64,000 nt of DNA from Bacillus aquiflavi (GCF_019915265.1 NZ_CP082780.1:558001-622000); one strand, 5' to 3'; shown: positions 28,332 to 37,874, counted from the stretch's first letter. Notes: generated from the sequence alone by a model not told the origin. A program made the numbers and translations.

Positions 28332-28617
28332 TTTTCTTTCCTCCTGCTCTTTCTATTTTTATGGAAAATAAATTACAATAAGGAAACAGGAAGAGAAACC
28401 GGCTATGCAAAAGCTACTTGTATATTTTTTTTTTATGTAAGGATGACATTGGTGTTTTCTAATATAATCGGTAGACTAACATAGCTCTTTCATTGTTTCA
28501 AATTGTAACTTACTTATTAAATAATTCTTTCATAAATAGATAAGTCCATCGTAATTATCTGTATAAAGATGAACAATCATGATGAATATAACCGTCTCTG
28601 CAACATTGCACTAACAT
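28332..28617 (-). pseudogene. Remnant of a six-TM immunity-like gene
   Basis: Reading the minus strand from 28617, MLVQCCRDGYIHHDCSSLYR resembles the conserved start MLRQCNEHDFYRIMIV. It lies 13 bases after the stop of the LXG gene, as for the intact gene in locus B. Further down, pieces matching the TM5 region (TAATATAATCGGTAGACTAA on the plus strand) and the segment AAATTACAATAAGGAAACAG before the globular domain survive in broken frames. The middle is deleted. Confidence 0.65.
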
Positions 28618-28630
28618 AATATTTTCTAAG

Positions 28631-30118
28631 CTACCAAAATACTTTATCAAGCTTTTTCCCAATTCCCCCGATGCAATCGCCGATTTTATCGACAGCTTTA
28701 CTCGCAATATCAACAGCTTTATCAACAGCTTTGTTGGCAAGATTTTTTGTATGGTCAACAATACTTTGTGGAGGATCGCCAAACTTCCAGTTAACAGCCG
28801 CAAAAGCTGTTGCACCTACAACGGCACCTACGATAGTACCAGCGGGTGGTAAGAATAAAGAACCAGCCGCCGCACCAGCTGCCATAGCTGCCGCACCAGC
28901 GCCGATATCAACTGTTGTATCGACGGCAAACTTCTTAATTTGTTTTCCACCTGTGTACTCCCATTCTCCAGTGTTTGCGTTGCGGAAGTTACCAGTTGCG
29001 TTATCCCATACAGTAAGTCCTAATCCTAATATTCCGGCGCCTTTTCCGAATTTAGTGAATGTTGAAGCTTCCTTCCAACCGGTAAAGCTACTCCATACTT
29101 TCATTTCATTTTTAAACGTATTGCCCGCAACTTTTAATGATGATTGATTTAATCGGGTAATATATCCTCCTAAATCATCGAATTGACTATTTAAAAATTT
29201 ATTACTATTGCTTTTAAAGAACTTTTCATCAAAATTTTTGTAAAGGGGAACACCATCATTAACAAGGTTTTTTACGAAGTCACGGCTCCACTTCCATCTG
29301 CCACCCATATTTTCTACGAGCATCTTACGATATTTTTCGAAATCACGGAGATTTGATATTTCTTTACCTCTGACTTTAATAAAAACTTTTCCGTCTTTCT
29401 TAAACATTTTAAAACTTAAATCGCCTATTTTTAAATGTTTACCAGAATTCATATAAGCTGCTCCAAAGCTGACTATAGTATTTCTTAATAAAATCACATA
29501 ATCATGAAGGGTATTTTGACTTTGAAATATACCAGTTTTTGTAGTATCGCTTATTTTGGCTGTAAGCTGTTGGATTTGTTGCAATCCATTAGAAGACGGC
29601 TCTAGCTTAGATGTACTATTTTGATCAAGATGATTTAAATCTGTAATTGTTTTTTCAATTTGTGTATTAGCATTATTAATTTCTGCATCAAATTGTGCCG
29701 TATTCACCGGACTAACGGCTACAATATCACTTACAGAATTCAAATGTTCATTAATGCTTTTTACGATATCATGGGTCAGTTTCTCGACCTTAGAGATGCC
29801 ATTTTTAACATCTTGTTCAATAAAGTCTTGCCGTACAAATCCGTCCTGACTTTCATAGTTCCCGACCATTTGTTTAATATCTTTTAGTTCTTGAACATAG
29901 TTATCGATAAAAGAATCGAACAGATCAAGAACAGGCATATGAAGAACTGAAAAATGATTTCGAATCGCCTCGCCGCCTTTGCCTTTTAGAGCATCGTCTA
30001 AATTAAGTATGTTTGTTATCGCATTTTTAATGGCAAGAAACTGTTTTCGCTCATTATTCTTTTTTTGGATTAATTGATCAATCCCACTATAAATCTCAGA
30101 TACTTTCAATACTTTCAT
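28631..30118 (-). CDS. LXG-domain type VII secreted toxin, glycine-zipper C-terminus (LXG1)
   Basis: The 495-residue protein opens with an LXG domain (about 1-200, MKVLKVSEIYSGIDQLIQKK onward), the targeting part of proteins exported by the Gram-positive type VII (Ess/Yuk) system. The C-terminal region has FGKGAGILGLGLTV (357-370) and a glycine/alanine-rich hydrophobic stretch (403-441, DIGAGAAAMAAGAAAGS, LPPAGTIVGAVVGA), then a lysine-rich tail ending GKKLDKVFW. Glycine-rich hydrophobic termini occur in pore-forming LXG toxins such as TelE; a membrane-damaging role is inferred. Two small helical genes precede it. Confidence 0.8.
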   Translation of the reverse strand: MKVLKVSEIYSGIDQLIQKKNNERKQFLAIKNAITNILNLDDALKGKGGEAIRNHFSVLHMPVLDLFDSFIDNYVQELKDIKQMVGNYESQDGFVRQDFIEQDVKNGISKVEKLTHDIVKSINEHLNSVSDIVAVSPVNTAQFDAEINNANTQIEKTITDLNHLDQNSTSKLEPSSNGLQQIQQLTAKISDTTKTGIFQSQNTLHDYVILLRNTIVSFGAAYMNSGKHLKIGDLSFKMFKKDGKVFIKVRGKEISNLRDFEKYRKMLVENMGGRWKWSRDFVKNLVNDGVPLYKNFDEKFFKSNSNKFLNSQFDDLGGYITRLNQSSLKVAGNTFKNEMKVWSSFTGWKEASTFTKFGKGAGILGLGLTVWDNATGNFRNANTGEWEYTGGKQIKKFAVDTTVDIGAGAAAMAAGAAAGSLFLPPAGTIVGAVVGATAFAAVNWKFGDPPQSIVDHTKNLANKAVDKAVDIASKAVDKIGDCIGGIGKKLDKVFW

Positions 30119-30130
30119 TGCGCTGTCTCC

Positions 30131-30406
30131 TTACTTACTCATTGTACGAGCTAAATCTTGCTCTGTTTTAATAAACGATTCGATATTAGACAATGCATCA
30201 TTTCCTGATTTTAATAGAGAGGTTTTATAGCTTTTAGTTGTAGCGTAGTACTGCTTTTCAATTTCTTCTATTTTTTGAATGAAATCAAGCTTACATTCTG
30301 TAAATTGAGCTGTTGAGCTGGCTGTATCTAATTCATTTGTTTTTGCTGTTAAACTTTGAAAAGCAGATTTAATTTCACTTTCGACGACTTTAATTTCCGA
30401 CATCAC
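30131..30406 (-). CDS. Small helical LXG partner (YwqI/DUF5344-like)
   Basis: The 91-residue helical protein (EIKVVESEIKSAFQSLTAK) occupies the place of YwqI, between a YwqH-like gene and the LXG gene. Small helical partners of this kind bind LXG domains and help deliver them to the type VII apparatus. It ends 12 bases before the toxin start and has a near-copy in locus B (37590-37874). Confidence 0.75.
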   Translation of the reverse strand: MMSEIKVVESEIKSAFQSLTAKTNELDTASSTAQFTECKLDFIQKIEEIEKQYYATTKSYKTSLLKSGNDALSNIESFIKTEQDLARTMSK

Positions 30407-30417
30407 TTGGCTCCTTT

Positions 30418-30801
30418 CTATTTATTTTTGAGTTGAGTTATGGCATTTCTTTTTGAGCTTATTGAATTCATCAGGCTTTGATTTTCACTTCTTAATGCCG
30501 TTATTTTTTCTTCAATAGTATCTAAACGATCTTCAACTTGTTGGTTTGCAATATTAGTATTGCTCGTGTCAAGACTATCTCGAACGTTTGAATGTTCAGT
30601 AGCATGCTTTCCCGCCCAAGAATTCAATGAGAACTCAGGTTGAAAAATATTTTTTTTGTTGTCGATGATTTCCTCTTGTTCGGTTTCAATGCTTGCCTTG
30701 ACTGTTTCTAAACGTTTTATTTTCGCTTCATTCTCTCTTATTGATGCGGAAAGTCTAGCAATACCCTGATTCAAAGCTGAGATCATTTGTGCTTCAATCA
30801 T
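30418..30801 (-). CDS. Small coiled-coil LXG partner (YwqH/DUF5082-like)
   Basis: The 127-residue protein is mostly coiled coil, with a central Trp-Ala-Gly (SLNSWAGKHATEH) that recalls the WXG bend of type VII substrates. It matches the DUF5082 (YwqH) proteins that open LXG operons in Bacillus. It probably pairs with the 91-residue protein and the LXG domain. GGAGGTG precedes the ATG. A paralogue starts locus B. Confidence 0.75.
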   Translation of the reverse strand: MIEAQMISALNQGIARLSASIRENEAKIKRLETVKASIETEQEEIIDNKKNIFQPEFSLNSWAGKHATEHSNVRDSLDTSNTNIANQQVEDRLDTIEEKITALRSENQSLMNSISSKRNAITQLKNK

Positions 30802-31344
30802 TCAATCACCTCCATTTGTAGTTTTACGTTTGAAATGTGAAAAAGTTTCTGAAATTTAAATTGTTTAAACTTAACAATCCAAATATAATCTTACACAAAT
30901 TTGTCGGAAAAGGAAGTTTTCTCTTTAATCATAACAAAATTTAGTTGCCCCTCCTTTCTAAGCAGTATTGCTTGTCTTAAGGGTTTACAAGCCAAATAAG
31001 TTACTTTACAATATTCGACAAGTTATGCCAATTTTCCTGCAAAAAAAAGCAAAAAATGCACTGGGGAATTTTTGATTTTTTGGATTTTGGAAATCAACTT
31101 TAAAAAATGGAAGAAAAGGGAATTAGGGAAATAGAGAGAGAAAAATTAATAACGTTTTTTTAAAGGGAGGCGGAAGAAGGAGATGTATTTATCCCAGTTT
31201 AGAAGTGTTGTAAAAAAATAATAAGGGGGGTGCCAAAACGGTGCTTTACCCCTTATCTAATCGAATAGTAGTAGCTAAATGGAGGCTAACTTTCAAAATG
31301 GCTTATCCGCTAACTTTAGTGTTTCCACGATAAGCCATTTTCTT
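30802..31344. other. Intergenic region between LXG loci A and B
   Basis: About 540 bases with no convincing gene. The left part should hold the promoter of locus A. Two hairpins near the right end (ATAAGGGG/CCCCTTAT at 31221-31256, and the one at 31295) probably end locus B transcription. Confidence 0.5.
31295..31341 (-). terminator. Terminator at the end of locus B
   Basis: AAAATGGCTTATC pairs with GATAAGCCATTTT across a 21-base loop, directly after the last gene of locus B. Confidence 0.75.
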
Positions 31345-32595
31345 TTAAATCACTTCGGTTTTCTCCTTTTGTTCTTCTATAATGGGAGCGTAAATGTGAA
31401 GGATGCCTTCCTCATTTAAAATATGGTAGAAAGGTTCTTCTAATGTTAACTGATCTTCTTTAGCCTTTGTGCGGAGTAAGTCGTAAAAATCTTTGATGTG
31501 ATGAAAATTCACATTTTTAAGGAGGAGTCCGTCGTTGAATTTCCATATTTTATAAGAATCAAATATATCATTTGCCTCCATTTCAATTGGAGTATTAACA
31601 GGGATGTAAAATGTATAATCGGCTTCATTAGCTGACTGATCAAAATTTTCGCTTTTGTATATTAATATTCCTGAACTTTCTAATCCTAATTTAGTAATTT
31701 CAGCATCAAACTCTATTGCAGTGTAGTGCCATTCATCTATTTTACACTTCGTTGTCGCACTGATCACTTGATACAATTCGAATGACAAACGCTCTATACT
31801 AACTTTTCCATTGTGATTTGCCCTGAATTGAATTGTTTGGTTTTGCTTAAATTCTACTGGTGTCGGCATTGGAATTCGAAACGATTCAAATTTAAATTTA
31901 CAATAGGTGAGCAGAAAAAGCTCAGGCGATGCAAAAGTCATTGCATATTGGAGAACAACGGCAAAGAATCGCGCAAAAAATAGAGATGCCATGTTTGCAG
32001 TAGGAGTATTTACATCTGATAGAAATCTGGCAATTGTTCCGCCCATCATTGTGGCTCCAAAGATAATTGGCAGACTGACTTGTCCTTTTGACTGTTTTAG
32101 GTTGTATAATCCTTTTCCGCCTTTACGCAATTCACCTTGTTGGACTCTTTTTATCCCCATAATTGTAGAAATAACTAAATAGAGTAAGCCGCCAATTAAT
32201 AAAATAAATCCGGTAGTTGTCATATAACTTGGTGCTGATTTATCTTCACATGATAGAAAATAGACGGCGTATACATCTATTGACATTTTAAATAAAAAGG
32301 TACTTAAAAGTAATGATTGTGTTCTTTGGAATTTATAGGCGATCTTTCTTTTTGTAAAGAAAACAGTAACTACAAATTGAACAGCTAATAAAATGCTACT
32401 AATTTTCACAATGACTGGCCAAATTGGATTAGTCACATAAATACTGTATCCTGATCCAAAGCTAAGAACAGCTGTTATCATCCCGCTAAACATGAAAGCA
32501 CCCCAAAGTGTTCTGGTCATGCGGTCTGGGCGTAACCGATTTTCAGCCACTGTCTTTATCTGATAAAAATCATTTTCATTACATTGTTTTAACAT
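31345..32595 (-). CDS. Six-TM protein with C-terminal globular domain (putative LXG immunity)
   Basis: The 416-residue paralogue begins MLKQCNENDFYQIK. It has six membrane helices (about 28-48, 57-80, 93-115, 124-147, 172-195, 205-235) and a globular C-terminal domain (SFELYQVISATTKCKIDEWHYT to LHIYAPIIEEQ). It is the third and most diverged copy in locus B. GGAGGTTCAC before the ATG is a good start. Diversified tandem copies of immunity proteins are known for membrane-depolarising LXG toxins in Staphylococcus (TspA with DUF443 proteins); this family looks different in sequence. Confidence 0.65.
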   Translation of the reverse strand: MLKQCNENDFYQIKTVAENRLRPDRMTRTLWGAFMFSGMITAVLSFGSGYSIYVTNPIWPVIVKISSILLAVQFVVTVFFTKRKIAYKFQRTQSLLLSTFLFKMSIDVYAVYFLSCEDKSAPSYMTTTGFILLIGGLLYLVISTIMGIKRVQQGELRKGGKGLYNLKQSKGQVSLPIIFGATMMGGTIARFLSDVNTPTANMASLFFARFFAVVLQYAMTFASPELFLLTYCKFKFESFRIPMPTPVEFKQNQTIQFRANHNGKVSIERLSFELYQVISATTKCKIDEWHYTAIEFDAEITKLGLESSGILIYKSENFDQSANEADYTFYIPVNTPIEMEANDIFDSYKIWKFNDGLLLKNVNFHHIKDFYDLLRTKAKEDQLTLEEPFYHILNEEGILHIYAPIIEEQKEKTEVI

Positions 32596-32811
32596 GTGAA
32601 CCTCCTTTGTTTATAAGAAATATTTTAAAAGGAATGACCTACAAAAATTCGTAAGTAATTTATATATTTTTTATTATTAGTGAAAGATCAAAGTATCAAA
32701 TAAAAATGATGTATATAAATTACATAAATTCAAAAAACTAGAGGATTTAAGAAGGGGTTTATCCTCTAACTCTAGTGCTTTTAATTAGCGATCAGCCACT
32801 TTCTCCTTAAT

Positions 32812-34057
32812 TTAAATCACTTCGTGTTTTTCCTTTTGTTCTTCCGCGATTGGAGCATAAAAGTCAAGGGTTCCGTCTTCTCCATGACGATCGAAATAAA
32901 TTTTAAAGAAAGGTTCTTCTAATGTTAAATGCTCTTCTTCCGCTTTTGTGTAAAGTAAATTGTAATAGTCTTCGTCTTCCAAACCAAAATCTAAATTCCC
33001 ATAGCTAATAATTAACCCATCATCAAATTTCCATCGTTCATGAAAATAGAAATACCCCCCAATTTTATCCATTTCTACCGGTGGCTCTACTGGGATGTAG
33101 AACGTATAGTCAGCCTCATTAGTCGACTCGTTTATATTTGAAATTTTATAAATTAATGTTTCGGTCATTTCTAATCCGTTGGAAGAAATTGCTTCTTCAA
33201 AGTCCTCTGCTGCAACACTCCAGCCACCAATTTTACACCTTGTTGTCGTACTGATTACATTATGGTATTCGATCGGACAGCGTTTAACATTTGTTTTTTT
33301 CGCCTCCTCTTCCTCGGGGTTAGGCATTGGAACATGAAACGATTTAAATCGTAATTTACAATACGTGTAGAGGAAATGCTCAGGCCACGCAAAAGCCATC
33401 GCATATTGGAGAATAAAGCAAAGTAAAAGAAAAAAATACAAACCAGCTGCAATTCCAAAAGTGCTCGATGAATCAGATAACGTTCTTGAAATCGCCCCCG
33501 ACATCATTGTTACTCCAAATATAATTGGTAGACTAGCATTTCCTACTGTTTGTTTAATATTGTATAGTCCTTTTCCGCCCTTCCGCAAATGACCTTGTTG
33601 GACTCTTTTGATCGCCCTAATTGTTGAAAAAAGCAAATAGATTAAACCGCCAATCATTAAAATGGTTGCGGTCGTCTTTATATTACTAGGGATATCTCTA
33701 CCTTCACAAAACATAAAAAAAGCAAAATACGGATCTAGTGATAATTTGAAAGAAAAAAAACTTGAAAATATCGATTGTACTCGCTGATATCTATAAGCCA
33801 CTTTTCTCCATGTAAAGAAAAGTGTAACAATAAGCTGAATCGCAAAAAGAATGACTAAAATCTTATGAGTTAAAAACCAAAGTGGGTTTGTAAGATAATG
33901 ACCAGGTCCGTAAAGGGGAATTGTAATAACAAGAGTCATAGTTCCACTTAAAACTAAAGCCCCCCCAAAAAGGCGCGATAATGCCCTCAGGGCTTAAGCG
34001 ATCATCTATCTCCATTTTTATCGTATAAAAATCATCTTCGTTACATTGTTTTAACAT
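32812..34057 (-). pseudogene. Six-TM immunity-like gene, frameshifted in a G7 tract
   Basis: The natural start MLKQCNEDDFYTIK at 34057 and the rest of the protein (from ITIPLYGPGHYLTNPLWF, about 375 residues) lie in different frames. The neighbour at 34313 has G6 (plus-strand C6, 35458-35463) where this copy has G7 (C7, 33960-33966); removing one G restores the frame. Otherwise the two genes are highly similar along their length, including about 60 bases past their stops, so this is a recent tandem duplicate. The frameshift could be decay, reversible homopolymer switching or sequencing error. Confidence 0.75.
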
Positions 34058-34312
34058 TTGAACTTCACCTTGCAAAAATAATAGTTGGCAAGTCGCTTTT
34101 AAACTTTTTATAAAATGAAGCACTCGCTTGGTAAAAAGAAATTTCATAAAAAACTCATTTCACCAAGGAGTAAAGCTTTTGAATATTATGCTAATTAATG
34201 ATCTAAATAAAGGCACAGAAGGCAGGGGAGGGACATCTCGACTTACTGTCCAAAACTATTAATCTTCTAACTCTAGTGCTTTTAATTAGCGATCAGCCAC
34301 TTTCTCCTTAAT
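34058..34312. other. Spacer between duplicated immunity-like genes, with a toxin-tail trace
   Basis: Just upstream of the 34057 start, the minus strand reads ACTTGCCAACTATTATTTTT before AGGTGAAG. The real toxin end reads ACTTGACAAAGTATTTTGG there. This looks like a vestige of an LXG toxin 3' end copied together with the immunity-like gene. The downstream flank of the 34313 gene repeats that of the 32812 gene. Confidence 0.45.
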
Positions 34313-35554
34313 TTAAATCACTTCGTGTTTTTCCTTTTGTTCTTCCACGATTGGAGCATAATAGTAAACGTATCCTTCTTCATCTAAAATTTTGTAGAAA
34401 GACTTTAGTATTAACTGTTCTTCTTTAGCTTTCATGCGGAGTAAGTCATAAAAATCTTCGTCTTCCATATCAAAATCTAAACCTCTGTTTTTAATAAGAA
34501 ACCCATCATCAAATTTCCATCGTTTATGAAAATAGAAATCCCCCCCAATTTTATCCATTTCTACCGGTGGCTCTACTGGGATGTAGAACGTATAGTCAGC
34601 CTCATTAGTCGCCTCGTTTATATTTGAAATTTTATAAATTAATGTTTCGGTCATTTCTAATCCGTTGGAAGAAATTGCTTCTTCAAAGTCCTCTGCTGCA
34701 ACACTCCAGCCACCAATTTTACATCTTGTTGTCGTACTGATTACATTATTGATATTCGATTCGATCGGACAGCGTTTAACATTTGGTTTTTTTCTTGCCT
34801 CCTCTTCCTCGGGGTTAGGCATTGGAACATGAAACGATTTAAATCGTAATTTACAATACGTGTAAAGGAAATGCTCAGGTAATGCAAAAACCATCATATA
34901 TTGGAGAATAAAAGGAAACATGAGAATAAAATATAAATCAGTTACAGTACCAAGTGTGATTGCCGAATCGGATAGTTTCCTTACAATTGCTCCTCCTATC
35001 ATAACTACTCCAAATATAATTGGTAGATTAGCATTTCCTACTGTTTGTTTAATATTGTATAGTCCTTTCCCGTTCTTTCTCAATTCACCTTGTTGGACTC
35101 TTTTGATCGCCCTAATTGTTGAAAGAAGCAAGAAGATGAAGCCTCCAATCCATAAAGCAATCGTTGTTATTATTAAGTTACTAGGGACATCTCTACCTTC
35201 ACAAAACATAAAAAAAGCAGCATACACATCAAATGATGTTGTTTTCAATGAAAATAGACTTAAAAAGACTGATTGTACCCTTTGATAACGATAGGCGTTT
35301 TTTTTCAGCGAGTAGAAAAGTGTAACAATAAGCTGAATTACAAAAAGAATGACGAAAATTTTATGTGTCAAAAACCAAAGTGGGTTTGTAAGATAATGAC
35401 CAGGTCCGTAAAGGGGAATTGTGATAACAAGGATCATAATTCCACTTAAAACTAAAGCCCCCCAAAAAAATATAATAATGTTCTCTGGGCTTAAGCGATC
35501 ATCTATCTCCATTTTTATCGTATAAAAATCATCTTCGTTACATTGTTTTAACAT
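34313..35554 (-). CDS. Six-TM protein directly behind LXG2 (putative cognate immunity)
   Basis: The 413-residue protein starts MLKQCNEDDFYTIKMEID. It has six membrane helices and a C-terminal globular domain (KRCPIESNINNVISTTTRCKIGGWSV to YYYAPIVEEQ). Its AGGTGAAG site overlaps the toxin's stop codon and its ATG is 11 bases after that stop, so toxin and this gene are translated together. That position is what a cognate immunity gene would have. The in-frame ATG at 35572 would overlap the toxin gene and lacks a site. Confidence 0.72.
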   Translation of the reverse strand: MLKQCNEDDFYTIKMEIDDRLSPENIIIFFWGALVLSGIMILVITIPLYGPGHYLTNPLWFLTHKIFVILFVIQLIVTLFYSLKKNAYRYQRVQSVFLSLFSLKTTSFDVYAAFFMFCEGRDVPSNLIITTIALWIGGFIFLLLSTIRAIKRVQQGELRKNGKGLYNIKQTVGNANLPIIFGVVMIGGAIVRKLSDSAITLGTVTDLYFILMFPFILQYMMVFALPEHFLYTYCKLRFKSFHVPMPNPEEEEARKKPNVKRCPIESNINNVISTTTRCKIGGWSVAAEDFEEAISSNGLEMTETLIYKISNINEATNEADYTFYIPVEPPVEMDKIGGDFYFHKRWKFDDGFLIKNRGLDFDMEDEDFYDLLRMKAKEEQLILKSFYKILDEEGYVYYYAPIVEEQKEKHEVI

Positions 35555-35565
35555 TTGAACTTCAC

Positions 35566-37593
35566 CTACCAAAATACTTTGTCAAGTTTTTTCCCTATCC
35601 CGTTAATACAATCGCCAATATTCTTCGCAGCTTTTTTTACCGCTTTTACTCCCTTATTGACCGCTTTATTGGCTATATTTTTTGTCATTTCGACAATACT
35701 TTGTGGTGGATCCGTAGGAATTTTCACGTTAATTAAAATGAAAACCCCTGCACCTACTACTGCACCAACGACTGTTCCAGCAGGTGGTGGTAAGACAGCC
35801 GATCCGTATGCTGCACCAGCTCCCATAGCTGCTAGACCTGAACCGACATCAACCGCCGTATCGACGGCAAACTTCTTCTTGTTCTTACTAAAGTCCAGTT
35901 CGCCAGTTTCCTCGTTATAAAAGTTACTTTTACTGTTATCTACTACAGTAAGCCCAAGTCCTAATATTCCAGCCCCTTTTCCGGCTCTTGTTAAAATTGA
36001 ATCTGTTTTCCATCCTTTAAATAACTTCCAAAATTTCAATTCTTCTACAAAAGCCTTTCCGGCCACTTTTAGCTTTGGTTTTGCTAATTGTTTAATATCG
36101 CCAACTAAAGCATCGAATTTACTTTTAGTGAATTTTTCACTGTTTTTTAAATAAAACTCTTTATTTGATTTACTGTAAAGCGGGACTCCTTCATTTACTA
36201 GTCGAGTAACAAATCTAGTGTTCCAATTTCGTTTATCACCACCAAGGTTTTTCGCTAGTGATTCTTGAATTTTTTTTAATTCATTTCCGGTTTTTTTTTT
36301 CCCGTTTTTAACATCATGAATGAGTTGATTAATAAACTGCGAGTTCCAATTTCGCTTATAATGAATAAAATCATTGACGAGTAGTTTTCGATATTGTTCT
36401 AGACTATTTTTATATAATTTTTTTCCGCTTTTAAAATCATTCACTAGTTGAGTAATAAAGCGGGAGTTCCAGTTTTTCTTACTAAAACTAAGATCATCGA
36501 CAAGTAATTTTTGATATTTCACTAAATCTTTTGCTCTTAATTTTTTTCCTGCTTTCACATCTTGAACGAGCTGATTGATAAATCCCGAGTTCCCTTTACG
36601 AATATTAAGATCGTCGACAAGTAGTTTTCGATATTGTTCTAACGTACTCCGATATATTTTTGTTCCATTTTTCACATCGCCCATTAGCTGAGTGATAAAG
36701 CTTGATTTCCATTTCCCAATCCGAAAGTCTTCACCAATTAATTTCCAATAATTTTTTAACTCACTTCTTGTTATTTTTGGACCATTTTTGACTTTAAGAT
36801 AAACATTTCCATTTTTTTTAAACATTTTAAAGCTTAAGCCGCCCATTTTTAACAGTTTATCAGAATTCATCATTGCGCTAGCAAAGCTTAAGCTAGTATT
36901 TCTGGCTAAAATAGCTACCCCGTATTCTTCAATTATTTTTTCTAACGTCTGGGAGGATTTAACTGATTTTTTCACTTCATCAACAGTTTTTTCACTTAAA
37001 GGAATGCCGTTTTTTGTCCAACCGCTCATTTTTCCTACATGCTGACTAAGCTTGTTTAATACGTCGGAAGAGGAGGTGAGTGTTGCAGTGCTGCTTTCAT
37101 CAAGGCGGTGTAACTCGTCGATCGTCTTTTGAACATGTTGCTCAGCGTTAAAAATTTCGGCATTAAAATGATGCGTATGTATCGGGAGAACGCCGACAAT
37201 ATCACTCACTGCATTCAGTTCATTCCTAATGCTTTCGACGATATTGTGAGTCAGTTCATCTACTTTTGTAATGCCGTTTTTCACATCGTGTGCAAGAAAG
37301 TCTTCACGGACAAAGCCAGCTTCAGTTTCGTAGTTTCCAACAATGTTTTTAACTTCTTTTAGCTCTTGAATATAGTGATCTAAAAATTCAGCGAATAACT
37401 CAAGAGTGGGGAGATGAAGAACTGCAAAGTGTTCACGAATCGCATGACCGCCTTTACCTTTTAAAGCATCATCTAAATGAATCACTTTTTGCACTGCGTC
37501 TTTAATGGCGAGAAATTGTGTTTTCTCTTCATTCTTTTTTTTGATTAATTGATCGATTACACTATTAACTTCAGATACATTCAATACTTTCAT
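35566..37593 (-). CDS. LXG-domain type VII secreted toxin with internal repeats (LXG2)
   Basis: The 675-residue protein shares with LXG1 the LXG domain (1-200), a SFKMFKK motif (about 254-260) and a C-terminal hydrophobic domain (540-620, GAGILGLGLTV, DVGSGLAAMGAGAAYGS, LPPPAGTVVGAVVGAG) ending in the same GKKLDKVFW. It differs by five tandem repeats of 39-41 residues (278-476), where LXG1 has one. No enzymatic toxin fold is recognised; a membrane-active mechanism is inferred from the glycine-rich helices. The start overlaps the stop of the upstream partner gene. Confidence 0.8.
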   Translation of the reverse strand: MKVLNVSEVNSVIDQLIKKKNEEKTQFLAIKDAVQKVIHLDDALKGKGGHAIREHFAVLHLPTLELFAEFLDHYIQELKEVKNIVGNYETEAGFVREDFLAHDVKNGITKVDELTHNIVESIRNELNAVSDIVGVLPIHTHHFNAEIFNAEQHVQKTIDELHRLDESSTATLTSSSDVLNKLSQHVGKMSGWTKNGIPLSEKTVDEVKKSVKSSQTLEKIIEEYGVAILARNTSLSFASAMMNSDKLLKMGGLSFKMFKKNGNVYLKVKNGPKITRSELKNYWKLIGEDFRIGKWKSSFITQLMGDVKNGTKIYRSTLEQYRKLLVDDLNIRKGNSGFINQLVQDVKAGKKLRAKDLVKYQKLLVDDLSFSKKNWNSRFITQLVNDFKSGKKLYKNSLEQYRKLLVNDFIHYKRNWNSQFINQLIHDVKNGKKKTGNELKKIQESLAKNLGGDKRNWNTRFVTRLVNEGVPLYSKSNKEFYLKNSEKFTKSKFDALVGDIKQLAKPKLKVAGKAFVEELKFWKLFKGWKTDSILTRAGKGAGILGLGLTVVDNSKSNFYNEETGELDFSKNKKKFAVDTAVDVGSGLAAMGAGAAYGSAVLPPPAGTVVGAVVGAGVFILINVKIPTDPPQSIVEMTKNIANKAVNKGVKAVKKAAKNIGDCINGIGKKLDKVFW
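36166..36762 (-). repeat. Five tandem 39-41-residue repeats inside LXG2
   Basis: Each unit has the pattern L-x-x-Y-x-K-L-L-V-D-D-L, then N-W/G-N-S-x-F-I-x-Q-L-V-x-D-V-K-x-G-K-K-L, ending before the next unit. Units start near residues 278, 317, 356, 397 and 438. The last unit resembles the only copy in LXG1 (residues 258-296). Confidence 0.85.
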
Positions 37594-37874
37594 TGCGTCG
37601 TCTCCTTACTAATAGTATGAGCAATGTTTTGCTCTACATCAATAAACAATTCGACATTTGATAAGGAATCATTTTCTGATTTTTCTAAATAAGTTTTATA
37701 GCTTTTCATTGTTGCGTAATATTGTTGTTCAATCTCTTCGATTTTTTGGATTACATGAAGTTTTGACACGGAAAAATCTGCTTTTGCACTCGCTGTATTT
37801 AATTCTATTATTTTTGCTTTTAACTCTTCAAAAGCAGATTTAATGTCGTTTTTGACAATTTTGATCTCTGACAT
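37590..37874 (-). CDS. Small helical LXG partner (YwqI/DUF5344-like)
   Basis: The 94-residue helical protein (SEIKIVKNDIKSAFEELKAK) is the locus B counterpart of the gene at 30131. Its stop overlaps the toxin start by four bases, implying coupled translation and a direct partnership with LXG2, probably in targeting to the type VII machine. Confidence 0.75.
   Translation of the reverse strand: MSEIKIVKNDIKSAFEELKAKIIELNTASAKADFSVSKLHVIQKIEEIEQQYYATMKSYKTYLEKSENDSLSNVELFIDVEQNIAHTISKETTQ

Noticed and set aside
28671-29147. Long plus-strand frame inside LXG1
   Set aside because: It is the complement of the glycine/alanine-rich toxin tail; composition explains the open frame and there is no start signal.
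34920-35285. Plus-strand frame inside the six-TM gene at 34313
   Set aside because: Antisense shadow of membrane helices; no ribosome binding site, not kept in the other copies.
36166-36762. CRISPR-like array from evenly spaced repeats
   Set aside because: The repeats are 39-41 codons, in frame inside LXG2, and have no unique spacers. No cas genes are present.
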